DNA of 64,000 bases from Pseudophaeobacter sp. Its GTDB lineage: Bacteria; Pseudomonadota; Alphaproteobacteria; Rhodobacterales; Rhodobacteraceae. The first letter of the stretch is position 1. Each line of letters starts with the position of its first letter. A model generated the notes under the pieces. It had not been told where the DNA came from. It searched no databases and was given only the letters and a program-made list of their open reading frames with translations. The position numbers and the translations under genes were made by a program. This document shows, piece by piece, positions 1-10,260 of this stretch. The stretch spans positions 62,001 to 126,000 of the forward strand of contig JALUXC010000025.1 of NCBI GenBank assembly GCA_027019165.1. Reading direction: 5' to 3'.

Positions 1-292
1 GGGGCCGTTTGACGCCTCAGACGGACTGTCATTGGCAGAGATCGAGCGGATGCAGCGCACGCCCGAACTCGACACCCACCTGCGCCCGCTGGAGGAAGGC
101 CTGGCCGATCTGCCCGAGCTGAAATGCACCCCCGAAGGCGCCACCCGGCTGCGCAACGGCAATCCCGGCATGGTGCTGGCTTCGGATGTGGAATACGGGG
201 ATGAGGCCTGGGCCTCGTTTGAAGGCAAGCCCGTCGCGGTTGGTATCTACAAATCGGGTGAGCTGCACCCGAACCGGGTGTTCAACCTGTAA
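1..292 (+). CDS. truB: tRNA pseudouridine(55) synthase TruB, C-terminal part (5' truncated by window edge)
   Basis: Frame open to the window edge ([17 protein letters not shown]...); C-terminal TruB-like sequence; near rpsO/pnp. Confidence 0.8.
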   Translation, partial: GPFDASDGLSLAEIERMQRTPELDTHLRPLEEGLADLPELKCTPEGATRLRNGNPGMVLASDVEYGDEAWASFEGKPVAVGIYKSGELHPNRVFNL

Positions 293-334
293 CGCGCGCT
301 TGCCCCTCTGGGGGCACCGTGGCATCCCTGCCCC

Positions 335-841
335 ATGATCACCCGCAGCCATACCAAGGGCGATGCGCCCTCCACCGCCGTCTATTCGGATTGCGAGACC
401 TATCGCTACAGCCTGACCCGTGTCTGGGACCCGGATGGCCGCAAGGTGATGTTCGTGATGCTGAACCCTTCGACCGCGACCGAGGTGCAGAACGATCCTA
501 CCATCGAACGCTGCGAGCGGCGGGCGCGGGCCTTGGGGTTCGGCGGCTTCCGCGCCACCAATATCTTTGCCATCCGTGCAACCGATCCCCGCGTGATGCG
601 CGCCGCCAAGGATCCAGAGGGCCCCGACAATGAGGCCGCAATCCTGTCCGGTGCGGATTGGGCCGATCAGATCATCTGCGCCTGGGGCACCCATGGGGCC
701 CACCGGGAACAGGGCTCACGGATCGAGGCAGCACTGAGGGCGATCGGACACCCCCTGTTTCATCTTGGCCTTAGCAAACACGGGTATCCAAAGCACCCTC
801 TTTACATTGCCTACACCCAACAACCCATCGCATGGAAATAG
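335..841 (+). CDS. DUF1643 domain-containing protein
   Basis: 168-aa ORF with 'VMFVMLNPSTATEVQNDPTIERCERRARALGFGGFRATNIFAIRATDPRVM', typical of DUF1643. Confidence 0.85.
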   Translation: MITRSHTKGDAPSTAVYSDCETYRYSLTRVWDPDGRKVMFVMLNPSTATEVQNDPTIERCERRARALGFGGFRATNIFAIRATDPRVMRAAKDPEGPDNEAAILSGADWADQIICAWGTHGAHREQGSRIEAALRAIGHPLFHLGLSKHGYPKHPLYIAYTQQPIAWK

Positions 842-967
842 CCCCTCAAAGCCCAGACATTTGTGCTTCATTAACCGGTGTTCTCTGTTTGTTTTGCCCT
901 TTGGAGCAAAACATGCGAGCTTGATCTCTGACACACATGTGTCTTCCGTGGTGTGGAGAGAGTGACC

Positions 968-1993
968 ATGTTTTGGTTGGCTGGCTTGTTGGGCCTTGTT
1001 GCAGTTGGAAGCGCCGTTTTCGTTGATTTCGGAAGTGACGGCGACGAGGCGAATAACGAGGAAGTCCAAACCGGGGAGGAGGACACCGAGATTGTTCCGG
1101 TCTCGGAACTTATCGACCCAGTCGCCCCAGACCCGGACAATACGTCCACGGATGGCGTGACCTTGACCGGTGACGACGAAGTGGACTTTCTGTCGGGCAG
1201 TGACTTTGGAGATTTGCTTTCTGGCGGCGGGAATGATGATCAACTCAATGGCTATGGGGGCGATGATATGCTGCTGGGTGATGGCGGCCACGACGTTCTT
1301 TATGGCGATGATGGGAATGATACCTTGTCCGGCGGGGAGGGGCGCGATCTTTTGCACGGTGAGGATGGCGACGATTCCCTGTCCGGCGATTCCGGCGATG
1401 ACAGTCTCTATGGGCATTTTGGCAATGATACCCTCGACGGTGGCGGGGCAGATGATGTCGCTCACGGCGGACAAGGCGATGACCTGATCCATGGCGGTTG
1501 GGGCGATGATGCGCTGCATGGCAATGATGGAGATGACACTTTGGCCGGGGGCGCCGATGAGGACACGTTGTTCGGAGGCGTTGGCAATGACCTTGTCTGG
1601 GGTGCGGACGATGGTGCAACCAGTGACTTTCTGAACGGCGGGGACGGGGACGATACGATCATTGCAGGTGCCGGTGACATCATCACGGCCGGCGAAGGTG
1701 TGGATCATATCATATTTGCCCAGACGACCACCCTTTTGCCGGACGATCAGCAAGCTGTCGATCTGGTTGACTATGACCCGGATGAAGATCAGCTCATGGT
1801 TCTTTGGGAGCCGGACGATGGTCCGGAACCGGAGGTCTCGGTGGAACAGGACCCAGAAAACCCTGACGAACAGATCATTCGCCTTGACGGGGCTGAGGCG
1901 CTTCGGATCAGCGGGGCGGCACCGCTCAGCGCTGCCGATATCCAATTGATGCGCACGGATGATCCTGTCTACCCGTTCTTGCCTCAGGCCTGA
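968..1993 (+). CDS. RTX-type calcium-binding repeat protein with N-terminal transmembrane segment
   Basis: [21 protein letters not shown] followed by an acidic linker and many GGxGxDxLxG nonapeptides; ORF track start 953 is GTG, ATG at 968 preferred. Confidence 0.8.
   Translation: MFWLAGLLGLVAVGSAVFVDFGSDGDEANNEEVQTGEEDTEIVPVSELIDPVAPDPDNTSTDGVTLTGDDEVDFLSGSDFGDLLSGGGNDDQLNGYGGDDMLLGDGGHDVLYGDDGNDTLSGGEGRDLLHGEDGDDSLSGDSGDDSLYGHFGNDTLDGGGADDVAHGGQGDDLIHGGWGDDALHGNDGDDTLAGGADEDTLFGGVGNDLVWGADDGATSDFLNGGDGDDTIIAGAGDIITAGEGVDHIIFAQTTTLLPDDQQAVDLVDYDPDEDQLMVLWEPDDGPEPEVSVEQDPENPDEQIIRLDGAEALRISGAAPLSAADIQLMRTDDPVYPFLPQA
1210..1700 (+). repeat. Degenerate tandem nonapeptide-coding repeats (RTX GGxGxD)
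   Basis: Repeated ggcgatgat/ggcaatgat units encoding GDDxLxGGxGxD within the RTX ORF. Confidence 0.75.
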
Positions 1994-2082
1994 AACGCAC
2001 TGGCGCGGCCGCCGGTTCAAATCTCGGTAAGGGCCTGGAACAGCGGCCAGCAGGGGGGCCTTGCCTTTCTTTGCCTAGTGTG

Positions 2083-2097
2083 TGTTATGTCATAACA
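2083..2097. promoter_or_regulatory. Candidate Zur box TGTTATGTCATAACA
   Basis: 7-1-7 perfect dyad TGTTATG-T-CATAACA 22 bp upstream of the CobW-family start; matches TGTTATNNNATAACA-type Zur operators. Confidence 0.65.
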
Positions 2098-2118
2098 TTA
2101 CAATTCAAGGAGACCCCC

Positions 2119-3321
2119 ATGTCCGACCCCCGCCTACCTGTCACTGTTCTTTCCGGCTTTCTGGGCGCAGGCAAAACCACCTTGTTGAACCGAGTTCTGA
2201 ACAACCGCGACGGCCGCCGGGTTGCTGTGATCGTCAACGACATGTCCGAGGTGAACATCGATGCAGACCTTGTGCGCGCCGGCTCAGCCGAGTTGAGCCA
2301 GACCGACGAAACCCTGGTGGAACTGTCCAACGGCTGCATCTGCTGCACCCTGCGCGACGATCTCTTGGACGAGGTGCGCCGCCTGGCTGAGGCGAGGCGC
2401 TATGACTACCTATTGATCGAATCCACGGGGATTTCGGAACCGCTTCCAGTCGCAACCACCTTTGAGTTTCGCGATGAATCCGGTGTCAGCCTGTCGGATG
2501 TGGCACGGCTCGATACCATGGTCACAGTGGTCGACGCGGTGAACCTGCCGAGTGATTTCTCAAGCCACGACCAACTGTCCGACCGCGGTGAGACTCTGGG
2601 TGAGGAAGACACCCGCACTTTGGTCCACCTTTTGACCGACCAGATAGAATTTGCCGATGTGGTGGTGCTGAACAAAGTCTCGGACGCGGGTTCTGTCAAA
2701 GTGGATGCGGCCCGCAAGATCATTCGCAGCCTCAACGCCGATGCCCGCATCATCGAAGTCGATCACAGCCAGGTCGACGCCACCGATATCCTGAACACTG
2801 GTCGCTTCAGTTTCGAGACCGCGCATGAGCACCCCATGTGGGCCAAGGAACTATACGGTTTTGCCGATCACACCCCGGAAAGCGATGAATATGACATCCA
2901 GTCCTACGTGTTCCGCGCGCGGCTTCCATTTGATCCGGTGGCAATTCACCGGGTGCTTAACTCTGACCTGCCCGGTGTGATCCGCGCCAAGGGCCATTTC
3001 TGGGTCGCAACCCGTCCCGATTGGGTGGCTGAGTTTTCACTTGCCGGGGCGCTATCCAGCGTTGCTCCGCTGGGCACCTGGTGGGCCACCGTGCCAGAAG
3101 AGCGCAGGCCAACCCACGCTCAGGCACAGGCCTACCTCAAGGAACACTGGCAAGAGCCCTTTGGTGATCGCAGGCAAGAGCTGGTCTTTATCGGCAGCGG
3201 AATCGACTGGCCACATCTGAAGGCGCGGCTGGAGGCTTGCCTGATGGAGGTCCCGGATGCCGAAGCGCTGTCGGAACTGACAGACCTGCCAGACCCCTTT
3301 CCGGGCTGGCGCAGGGCCTAA
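2119..3321 (+). CDS. CobW/COG0523-family GTP-binding metal chaperone (ZigA-like)
   Basis: [27 protein letters not shown] (P-loop), CICC motif ([12 protein letters not shown]), CobW C-terminal domain; ATG at 2119 preceded by AAGGAG. Confidence 0.88.
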   Translation: MSDPRLPVTVLSGFLGAGKTTLLNRVLNNRDGRRVAVIVNDMSEVNIDADLVRAGSAELSQTDETLVELSNGCICCTLRDDLLDEVRRLAEARRYDYLLIESTGISEPLPVATTFEFRDESGVSLSDVARLDTMVTVVDAVNLPSDFSSHDQLSDRGETLGEEDTRTLVHLLTDQIEFADVVVLNKVSDAGSVKVDAARKIIRSLNADARIIEVDHSQVDATDILNTGRFSFETAHEHPMWAKELYGFADHTPESDEYDIQSYVFRARLPFDPVAIHRVLNSDLPGVIRAKGHFWVATRPDWVAEFSLAGALSSVAPLGTWWATVPEERRPTHAQAQAYLKEHWQEPFGDRRQELVFIGSGIDWPHLKARLEACLMEVPDAEALSELTDLPDPFPGWRRA

Positions 3322-3492
3322 GGCGATCGCTGGGGTGAAAAGGCAATTTGACGAACATCACCTTTGCTTTTTGCCGCAAAACCGCCTATACGCCCGCATC
3401 TGCCGTGGAATCGCGGCGGATCTCTCCATGGGCCTGTGCTGGACGACATCCCGGCCTGCGCCATCCACTCTAACCTTATGAAGGAGACCCCG

Positions 3493-3762
3493 ATGTCGAT
3501 CACTGCTGAAGAAAAAGCACGCCTGATGAAGGAATTCGCAACCAAGGAAGGCGACACCGGTTCGCCCGAAGTTCAGGTTGCCATTCTGACCTCGCGCATC
3601 AACACCCTGACCGAGCACTTCAAGACCCACAAGAAAGACAACCACGGTCGTCGTGGTCTGCTGAAGATGGTTGCTCAGCGTCGTAAGCTGCTGGACTACA
3701 CCAAAGGCAAGGATGAGGCCCGTTACCAGGACCTGATCAAGCGCCTCGGCATCCGCCGCTAA
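3493..3762 (+). CDS. rpsO: 30S ribosomal protein S15
   Basis: 89 aa, [36 protein letters not shown]...RLGIRR. Confidence 0.97.
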   Translation: MSITAEEKARLMKEFATKEGDTGSPEVQVAILTSRINTLTEHFKTHKKDNHGRRGLLKMVAQRRKLLDYTKGKDEARYQDLIKRLGIRR

Positions 3763-3789
3763 ACGCGACACTGGATCCAGATGCAAATG

Positions 3790-3819
3790 CGCCCGCTTCG
3801 AAGGAAGCGGGCGTTTTTT
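3790..3819 (+). terminator. Rho-independent terminator after rpsO
   Basis: CGCCCGCTTC-gaag-GAAGCGGGCG followed by TTTTTT. Confidence 0.85.
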
Positions 3820-3970
3820 GGTTCAGGTGCGATGTCCCTTGCCGGGTCAACAAACACGGTCGTCGCGAAAGATGCCTGAGGTGGCAACTGGCGGCGGTCA
3901 GCACCCCCAACCGGGCCCCATAGATCAGGGCCAGAGCCGAAACATCCTCGGCTCTGGGCATTTGGCCCGA

Positions 3971-5728
3971 CTAGGCCGCCTTCTGCTGATCGCCCTGCCC
4001 GTCAGTGAACCGCCGCAGCAGTTCGGTGAGACGCGAGGCTTCGCTTTTCATCTTCTGACTGGCCGAGCTGGTTTCCTGGGCCATTGCCGCATTCTGCTGC
4101 GTTACCTCATCCAGCTGTGCAACACCAATGTTGATCTCTCGCAAACCAGAGGCCTGCTCTGAAGCAGAAGACGCGATCGCAGAGACCAGTTCAGAAACGC
4201 CAGTGACGCTCTCGACGATCTCGGAAAGATTTGTCCCGGTGGCTTGAACCAACTGCTCTCCATCCGAAATCTGCTTGGCAGAGACGTTGACAAGGTCCTT
4301 GATCTCATCGGCCGATTTCGCGGCAAGATGGGCAAGGTTGCGGACTTCGGAGGCGACCACCGCAAAGCCACGTCCCGCTTCACCTGCGCGCGCTGCTTCA
4401 ACCCCGGCATTCAAAGCCAGAAGGCTGGTCTGGAAAGCGATGTCATCAATGACCGTAATGATCTGGCTGATCTTCTGCGAGGCCGTGGAAATCGATGACA
4501 TGGCCTGCATGGCCTGTTGCATGACTTCCCCGCCTTGCTGAGCGCGCTGTCGACCCTGCGAGGCCTGAGCATCCGCCGACTGGGCCTGATCCGCCGCAGA
4601 GTTCACACTGGCCGAGAGCTGTTCAAGCGCGGCGGCGGATTCTTCGAGCGTTGCCGCCTGGGTTTCCGCACGATGAGACATCTTGTCAGACATGGCCGAC
4701 AGACCCTCGGCGCTTTGCTCGACCGCACCAGCACTGTCGCGCAACTGGTCCACCAGTTCCGCAAGTCCGGTGGCCAGATCGTTGAAGTCGATACACAGCA
4801 ATTCATAGCTATCGCCGAGATCGGCCCATTTTGCAGCAGAGATACGATGCTGCATGTTCCCGGACTTCAGCTTGCTCATGGCGACGCTCAGTTCATGGAA
4901 CAGCTCGACGCGGGCATCATTGTCCTGCTGGTTCTTTGCTTCGGCTTCTTTTGCATCAGCGAGCCGGTCCCGCAGGCTGGCCAGATTGCGCGCGATCGCG
5001 CCGACCTCGTCACCGCGATTCGTCCCCGTGATGTCACTACCATAGTCCTCATCGACAAGGCGGTTCACAGCGTCAGCAGATTCCACGATGGGTTTGCTCA
5101 GAAGATGGCCAAAAACCATGGCCATGATCAAAGCAGCCGCCATGGCCGACACATTGGCCACCAACAATAGGGTCTTGCTGCGGCTGCTTTGCTGGGTGAT
5201 CTGGGCTTCGACATCCGCCTTGCGCTCTCCCATGGTGTCCTGCAGCCCGTTTATCGTGTCGCGCAGCTGCGCAATCTGTGGAACGACCTGACCATAGGCG
5301 AGGTCTTTTCGCGCCGAAGGATCTGCCTTGACCAGTGTCTCATAGAGGGCTTGGAAGCTCGCGACAGTGGGCAACAGTTCCATCAGCGTTGCATAGACGT
5401 CGGGCTGACGCGCGTTGGCCATGTCGACTTTGACAAAACGGTCTTCGGCTGCGGCGAGTTCGACCGCCACTTCTTCGATATTGCCGCGCAGCCCATCGAG
5501 GCCGCTTTCATCGCCAAGGGCGTAGGACAGGATATCGGCCAAGCCTTGCTCAATATCCTCTTTCATATCGTCGAGGCTTTTGAGCTGGGCGACCACCAAG
5601 CGTGATTGATGAATGCTATCCGTCAAACGGTTGCTGACAAACCATGAGATCATTGCGATAGCCAAGAGCATCGCAGCGAATGTGCCCCCAAGTGCAACCA
5701 CTTGGACGCGAAGGGAAAACCGGTGCAT
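3971..5728 (-). CDS. Methyl-accepting chemotaxis protein
   Basis: 585 aa; N-terminal TM, periplasmic region, second TM, HAMP, and MCP signalling hairpin ([32 protein letters not shown]). Confidence 0.93.
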   Translation of the reverse strand: MHRFSLRVQVVALGGTFAAMLLAIAMISWFVSNRLTDSIHQSRLVVAQLKSLDDMKEDIEQGLADILSYALGDESGLDGLRGNIEEVAVELAAAEDRFVKVDMANARQPDVYATLMELLPTVASFQALYETLVKADPSARKDLAYGQVVPQIAQLRDTINGLQDTMGERKADVEAQITQQSSRSKTLLLVANVSAMAAALIMAMVFGHLLSKPIVESADAVNRLVDEDYGSDITGTNRGDEVGAIARNLASLRDRLADAKEAEAKNQQDNDARVELFHELSVAMSKLKSGNMQHRISAAKWADLGDSYELLCIDFNDLATGLAELVDQLRDSAGAVEQSAEGLSAMSDKMSHRAETQAATLEESAAALEQLSASVNSAADQAQSADAQASQGRQRAQQGGEVMQQAMQAMSSISTASQKISQIITVIDDIAFQTSLLALNAGVEAARAGEAGRGFAVVASEVRNLAHLAAKSADEIKDLVNVSAKQISDGEQLVQATGTNLSEIVESVTGVSELVSAIASSASEQASGLREINIGVAQLDEVTQQNAAMAQETSSASQKMKSEASRLTELLRRFTDGQGDQQKAA

Positions 5729-5966
5729 TTTTTTGCCTACAGAGTTTTGGAACAGAACAGGGATGCAGTTCTTGGTTCAAGACTAGCTGGAAATAGTGAA
5801 ACAAGCGTTACGCGCCGACTTTTTGGGGCCCCGCAAGGGGCTGCGCTCGATCATGCGAACGGCACATAACCCGTCAAGTGAGTTGTTTGAAAACCGTCAG
5901 TGAACTGGGGCGTAGGAAGGTCTTCGCCGGGCGGTGGTCACCTGACCGCTTGCTGCTTGAAATTCC

Positions 5967-5989
5967 AATATGCTATGTTATCACATATT
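5967..5989. promoter_or_regulatory. Candidate Zur-like dyad AATATGCTATGTTATCACATATT
   Basis: Symmetric AATATG...CATATT flanks and TGcTAT-GTT-ATcACA core, two symmetric substitutions from TGTTATNNNATAACA; 27 bp upstream of the DUF6525 start. Confidence 0.4.
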
Positions 5990-6016
5990 TTCCTCTCCTT
6001 TTTCACCGGACCCCAG

Positions 6017-6280
6017 ATGCCCCGCCCCAAACGCAACCTTGGCACAACCAGCCTTCCCATCCGAAAACGCTCTGAAGATCCGATGACGGCCTATGACCGC
6101 CTCCCGCCAGACCTGCGGGCCTGGATGCAACGGGCGGCCTTGCCCTGGTCGCCCCGGTCCTGCCGCGCCATCTGGCACAGGGTGAAACAAAACGGTGGCA
6201 CGGATGCCCAAGCCCTCGCCCGCCTTGCTGCAGTGGAAGCCGCGATGCTGGCAAGGGATGTGCAGACCCCTGGCAGATGA
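6017..6280 (+). CDS. DUF6525 family protein
   Basis: 87 aa MPRPKRNLGTTSLPIRKRSEDPMTAYDRLPPDLRAWMQRAALPWSPRSCRAIW...; small basic family; internal start within the 5900..6280 ORF. Confidence 0.65.
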   Translation: MPRPKRNLGTTSLPIRKRSEDPMTAYDRLPPDLRAWMQRAALPWSPRSCRAIWHRVKQNGGTDAQALARLAAVEAAMLARDVQTPGR

Positions 6281-6453
6281 TGCCGGACCAGCGCAACGAC
6301 CAAACCCTCTCTTATCTCAGCTGCTTGCGGCGCTTTTCCTTTCATTTGGGTGCAAAGTGATGTAAGGGCCGGGCATCTGAGACGTTGCGCCATGGCCCCG
6401 GCGCTCGAAAGAAAGATGGAGGGGGCCGGCGGCAATGGGGCCGCCACGCAAAC

Positions 6454-6485
6454 GGGAGACCCGGGATACGCCTGGGAGAGCTCCC
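6454..6485 (+). promoter_or_regulatory. pnp leader hairpin
   Basis: GGGAG...CTCCC pairing (gggagacccgggatacgcctgggagagctccc) just upstream of pnp. Confidence 0.35.
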
Positions 6486-6500
6486 ACTTAGGATGCTGAT

Positions 6501-8642
6501 ATGTTCAACGTTACGAAGAAATCGATGCAGTGGGGCGAGGAAACGCTCACACTGGAAACCGGCAAGGTTGCCCGCCAGGCAGACGGCACTGTGATTGCCA
6601 CCCTGGGCGAAACCTCGGTTATGGCAAACGTCACCTTTGCCAAGCAGCAAAAACCCGGCCAGGACTTCTTTCCCCTGACCGTTCACTACCAGGAAAAATA
6701 CTACGCCGCGGGCAAGGTCCCCGGTGGCTTCTTCAAGCGTGAGGCCCGCCCCACCGAGAAGGAAACCCTGACCGCGCGTCTGATCGACCGTCCGATCCGC
6801 CCGCTGTTCGTCCCCGGCTTCAAGAACGAAGTGCTGGTGATGTGCACCGTGTTGAGCCACGATCTGGTCAATGACCCCGACATCGTCGCAATGATCGCGG
6901 CTTCTGCTGCGCTGACCATTTCCGGCGCGCCCTTCATGGGCCCGATCGCCGGTGCCCGCGTTGGCTTTGAGGATGGCGAATACGTTCTGAACCCGACCGT
7001 CGACGACATGCAGGACCTGCGCCTCAACCCCGAGCAGCGCCTCGACCTGGTTGTGGCCGGTACCAAGAACGCCGTGATGATGGTGGAATCCGAAGCTTAC
7101 GAGCTGACCGAAGCAGAGATGCTGGGCGCCGTGACCTTTGCCCACGAGCAGATCCAGCCGGTGATCGACCTGATCATCTCGCTGGCCGAGGACGCTGCGA
7201 AAGAGCCCTTCGACTTTGCCGCGCCGGACTATGCCGATCTCTATGAAGCTGTCAAAGCTGCCGGAGAAGAGCAGATGCGCGCCGCCTTTGCCCTCACCGA
7301 CAAGCAGGAGCGCACCGCTGCTGTTGCCGCTGCCCGCGAAGCCATCAAGGCCGCGCTCAGCGAAGAGCAGCTGGAAGACGAGAACCTCGGCTCTGCCCTG
7401 AAAAAGCTCGAAGCCAGCATCCTGCGCGGTGACGTGGTCAAGACGGGCAAGCGTATCGACGGCCGCAAGACCGATGAGATCCGCGACATCGTCTGCGAAA
7501 CCGGCTTCCTGCCGCGCACCCACGGCTCTGCCCTGTTCACCCGCGGTGAAACCCAGGGTCTGGTCGTGACCACTCTGGGCACCGGCGATGACGAACAGTT
7601 CATCGACGCGCTGCACGGCAACTTCAAATCGAACTTCCTGCTACACTACAACTTCCCGCCCTACTCGGTTGGTGAAGTGGGCCGCGTGGGCTCGCCCGGT
7701 CGCCGCGAAATCGGCCACGGCAAGCTGGCATGGCGCGCGCTGCAGGCGGTTCTGCCTGCCGCAACCGACTTCCCCTACACTATCCGCGTGGTGTCCGAGA
7801 TCACCGAATCGAACGGCTCTTCCTCGATGGCGTCGGTCTGCGGTGGCTCCCTGTCGATGATGGATGCAGGCGTTCCGCTGAAAGCTCCGGTCGCCGGTGT
7901 GGCCATGGGTCTGATCCTCGAAGACGACGGCTCCTACGCGATCCTGTCGGACATTCTGGGTGACGAAGACCACCTTGGCGACATGGACTTCAAGGTTGCG
8001 GGTACCGAGAACGGCATCACCTCGCTGCAGATGGACATCAAGGTCGCAGGCATCACGCCCGAGATCATGGAAAAAGCCCTGGAGCAAGCCAAGGCCGGCC
8101 GTCTGCACATCCTCGGCGAAATGGGCAAGGCCCTGACCGAAGCCAAAGGCTTCTCGGCGCACGCCCCGCGCATCGAGACCATGAACATCCCCACCGACAA
8201 GATCCGTGAAGTGATCGGTTCGGGCGGCAAGGTCATCCGCGAGATCGTGGAAACCTCGGGTGCCAAGGTCGACATCAACGATGACGGCGTGATCAAGATT
8301 GCCTCCTCCAACGGAGACGCCATCCAGAAGGCCTATGACATGATCCACGCGATCGTGGCAGAGCCGGAAGAAGGCGCGATCTACAAAGGCAAGGTCGTGA
8401 AGATCGTCGATTTCGGTGCCTTCGTGAACTTCTTTGGCAAGCGCGACGGGTTGGTGCACGTCAGCCAGATCGAGAACCGCCGCCTGAACCATCCTTCTGA
8501 CGTTCTGAAGGAAGGCCAGGAGGTCTGGGTAAAGCTTCTGGGCTTTGACGACCGCGGCAAGGTGCGCCTGTCGATGAAAGTTGTCGATCAGGAAACCGGC
8601 GAACCCGCCGCACCTGAAAAGAAAGAGGAAGCCGCAGACTGA
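6501..8642 (+). CDS. pnp: Polyribonucleotide nucleotidyltransferase
   Basis: 713 aa; two RNase PH-like domains, KH ([21 protein letters not shown]) and S1 ([18 protein letters not shown]) domains. Confidence 0.98.
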   Translation: MFNVTKKSMQWGEETLTLETGKVARQADGTVIATLGETSVMANVTFAKQQKPGQDFFPLTVHYQEKYYAAGKVPGGFFKREARPTEKETLTARLIDRPIRPLFVPGFKNEVLVMCTVLSHDLVNDPDIVAMIAASAALTISGAPFMGPIAGARVGFEDGEYVLNPTVDDMQDLRLNPEQRLDLVVAGTKNAVMMVESEAYELTEAEMLGAVTFAHEQIQPVIDLIISLAEDAAKEPFDFAAPDYADLYEAVKAAGEEQMRAAFALTDKQERTAAVAAAREAIKAALSEEQLEDENLGSALKKLEASILRGDVVKTGKRIDGRKTDEIRDIVCETGFLPRTHGSALFTRGETQGLVVTTLGTGDDEQFIDALHGNFKSNFLLHYNFPPYSVGEVGRVGSPGRREIGHGKLAWRALQAVLPAATDFPYTIRVVSEITESNGSSSMASVCGGSLSMMDAGVPLKAPVAGVAMGLILEDDGSYAILSDILGDEDHLGDMDFKVAGTENGITSLQMDIKVAGITPEIMEKALEQAKAGRLHILGEMGKALTEAKGFSAHAPRIETMNIPTDKIREVIGSGGKVIREIVETSGAKVDINDDGVIKIASSNGDAIQKAYDMIHAIVAEPEEGAIYKGKVVKIVDFGAFVNFFGKRDGLVHVSQIENRRLNHPSDVLKEGQEVWVKLLGFDDRGKVRLSMKVVDQETGEPAAPEKKEEAAD

Positions 8643-8665
8643 TCTGCAGCCTCCCTTCAAATCGG

Positions 8666-8698
8666 AAAGGCCTCGCTGACACCAGCGGGGCCTTTTTC
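8666..8698 (+). terminator. Rho-independent terminator after pnp
   Basis: AAAGGCCtCGCTGacacCAGCGgGGCCTTTTT. Confidence 0.8.
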
Positions 8699-8714
8699 CG
8701 TTCGGACTGCGGCG

Positions 8715-9275
8715 TTACAGGTCGAGCGAGACCTGTCCGCCTTGAACCGTGCCACGGATCAGATGGCCGCATTGGCTGATTTCAGGGTATTCCCCGACAC
8801 AATCACGATAGCGGTCATTGGTCACGATACGTGCTCCAAGATCCCGCGCCGCCATCAGAATTGTCGGATCGGCAGGTGTGCCTTTCGCAACAACCATAAC
8901 CCTGTCATGCGGCAGATCCAGCGCCTTGGCAAAGCTGCCATCGTGCATGTAGCTGCCGGACAAAAGATACCCCGCATTGGCGTCAAAGATTACTCCGGGC
9001 GAAAATCCCCGCTCCTTGAGATGGGAAAGAACCGTTCGAACCGTCTCAAGCTGCGGCACCCCGTCCTGCCAATGCATGACATTCGAGCCATCCAGAACGA
9101 CGGCAGGCGGCCTTTTGGATAGAGGTCCGCCAGACAAAACGGCACGACCCAAAAGGATAAGACTGGCCAGCGCGCATGGAACGCCCAGTAACAATAAGTC
9201 CTGTAATCCCGGGGCGAGCAACGCAACCAGACTCAAAGCGATCGAAGTGACAAAAAGAACAAGCTGAACACGCAT
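8715..9275 (-). CDS. Membrane-anchored NYN/Zc3h12a-like (PIN-fold) ribonuclease domain protein
   Basis: 186 aa; N-terminal hydrophobic segments then VVLDGSNVMHWQDG...VIFDANAGYLLSG...DPTILMAARDLGARIVTNDRYRD. Confidence 0.7.
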   Translation of the reverse strand: MRVQLVLFVTSIALSLVALLAPGLQDLLLLGVPCALASLILLGRAVLSGGPLSKRPPAVVLDGSNVMHWQDGVPQLETVRTVLSHLKERGFSPGVIFDANAGYLLSGSYMHDGSFAKALDLPHDRVMVVAKGTPADPTILMAARDLGARIVTNDRYRDCVGEYPEISQCGHLIRGTVQGGQVSLDL

Positions 9276-9370
9276 GAGAAGACCCTACATCCGCCCCCCG
9301 TGGTGTCAATTCGATCTGACAGCAACGGTACGCTTCCTTCAGTGCACAAAGCGGTTTAAGGATCTTCCCC

Positions 9371-10084
9371 ATGCATTCGTTGATCATCCATATGTCCGGC
9401 AGCAGCAAGCGGGCGGCCAATGTCGAGCACCTGTTGTACACTCTGCCGGACGCCGAGGTGGCGGAGGCAGTGAACGGGCGCGAGGCGGTTTCGCAGGATC
9501 TCCACCCGTTGCGCAAAGGAACCCTCTATACACCAAATTACCCGTTCCGACTGTCACCGGGCGAAGTAGGATGCTTCCTGTCGCACCGCGCATGCTGGCA
9601 GAGGATCGTCGATGAAGGCTGGGACTATGCGCTGATCGTCGAGGATGATCTTTCACTTGATCCCGGCCAATGGCAGACCGCTCTGGCGCTGATCGAGGCC
9701 CATGCGGGTGTGGACAACTTCATTCGCCTGCCCGCCAAACGTCGGGAGAGCCCCGTTTCCGTGATTGGTCAGGAAGGCGAGAGCAAGCTGTTTCTGCCTC
9801 GTATGATCGGCCTGCAAACCGTGGCCCAGGTGGTGGGGCGCAACGCGGCTGCCAACCTTCTGGCGGCCAGTACCACCGTTGATCGGCCGGTGGACAGCTT
9901 CCTTCAGATGCACTGGATCCACGGCCAGAGGATCCACACGATTCTGCCGAATGGCGTGGCTGAGCTGACCGAGGAACTGGGCGGATCGACCATCCAGAAG
10001 AAAAAGCGCGGAAACAAGCTGGCGCGTGAGTTCAAGCGCGCTCTCTACCGGGCGCAGGTCTCTGCCCGCCCGCAAAAGGCATAA
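9371..10084 (+). CDS. Glycosyltransferase family 25 protein
   Basis: 237 aa; LSPGEVGCFLSHRACWQRIVDEGWDYALIVEDDL motif of GT25/LPS glycosyltransferases. Confidence 0.82.
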   Translation: MHSLIIHMSGSSKRAANVEHLLYTLPDAEVAEAVNGREAVSQDLHPLRKGTLYTPNYPFRLSPGEVGCFLSHRACWQRIVDEGWDYALIVEDDLSLDPGQWQTALALIEAHAGVDNFIRLPAKRRESPVSVIGQEGESKLFLPRMIGLQTVAQVVGRNAAANLLAASTTVDRPVDSFLQMHWIHGQRIHTILPNGVAELTEELGGSTIQKKKRGNKLAREFKRALYRAQVSARPQKA

Positions 10085-10260
10085 CGGCTGGACATTTTTG
10101 CATAGGCATGCAAGGCACCGGCTCATGAAACGCTTGGTTCAGAAGACTGTCCCACAGCGCATTGCGCGAATTAGCGTCCCGGCCTGATCGTCGGGCCGGG
10201 TGGTCGAACTCTGATCAATTTCAGCGCGCGATTTTTGCTGCGCTTCACAAGGTTTTCAAA

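Noticed and set aside
1210-1700. CRISPR-like periodic repeats
   Set aside because: Periodicity is degenerate, in frame, and encodes RTX nonapeptides; no conserved repeat/spacer structure.
716-2020. 434-aa minus-strand ORF opposite the RTX gene
   Set aside because: Antisense to the repeat-encoding gene; low-complexity translation mirrors the GGxGxD repeats, no family resemblance.
6342-7616. 424-aa minus-strand ORF
   Set aside because: Antisense shadow of pnp in GC-rich DNA, His/Gly/Gln-rich composition typical of spurious ORFs.
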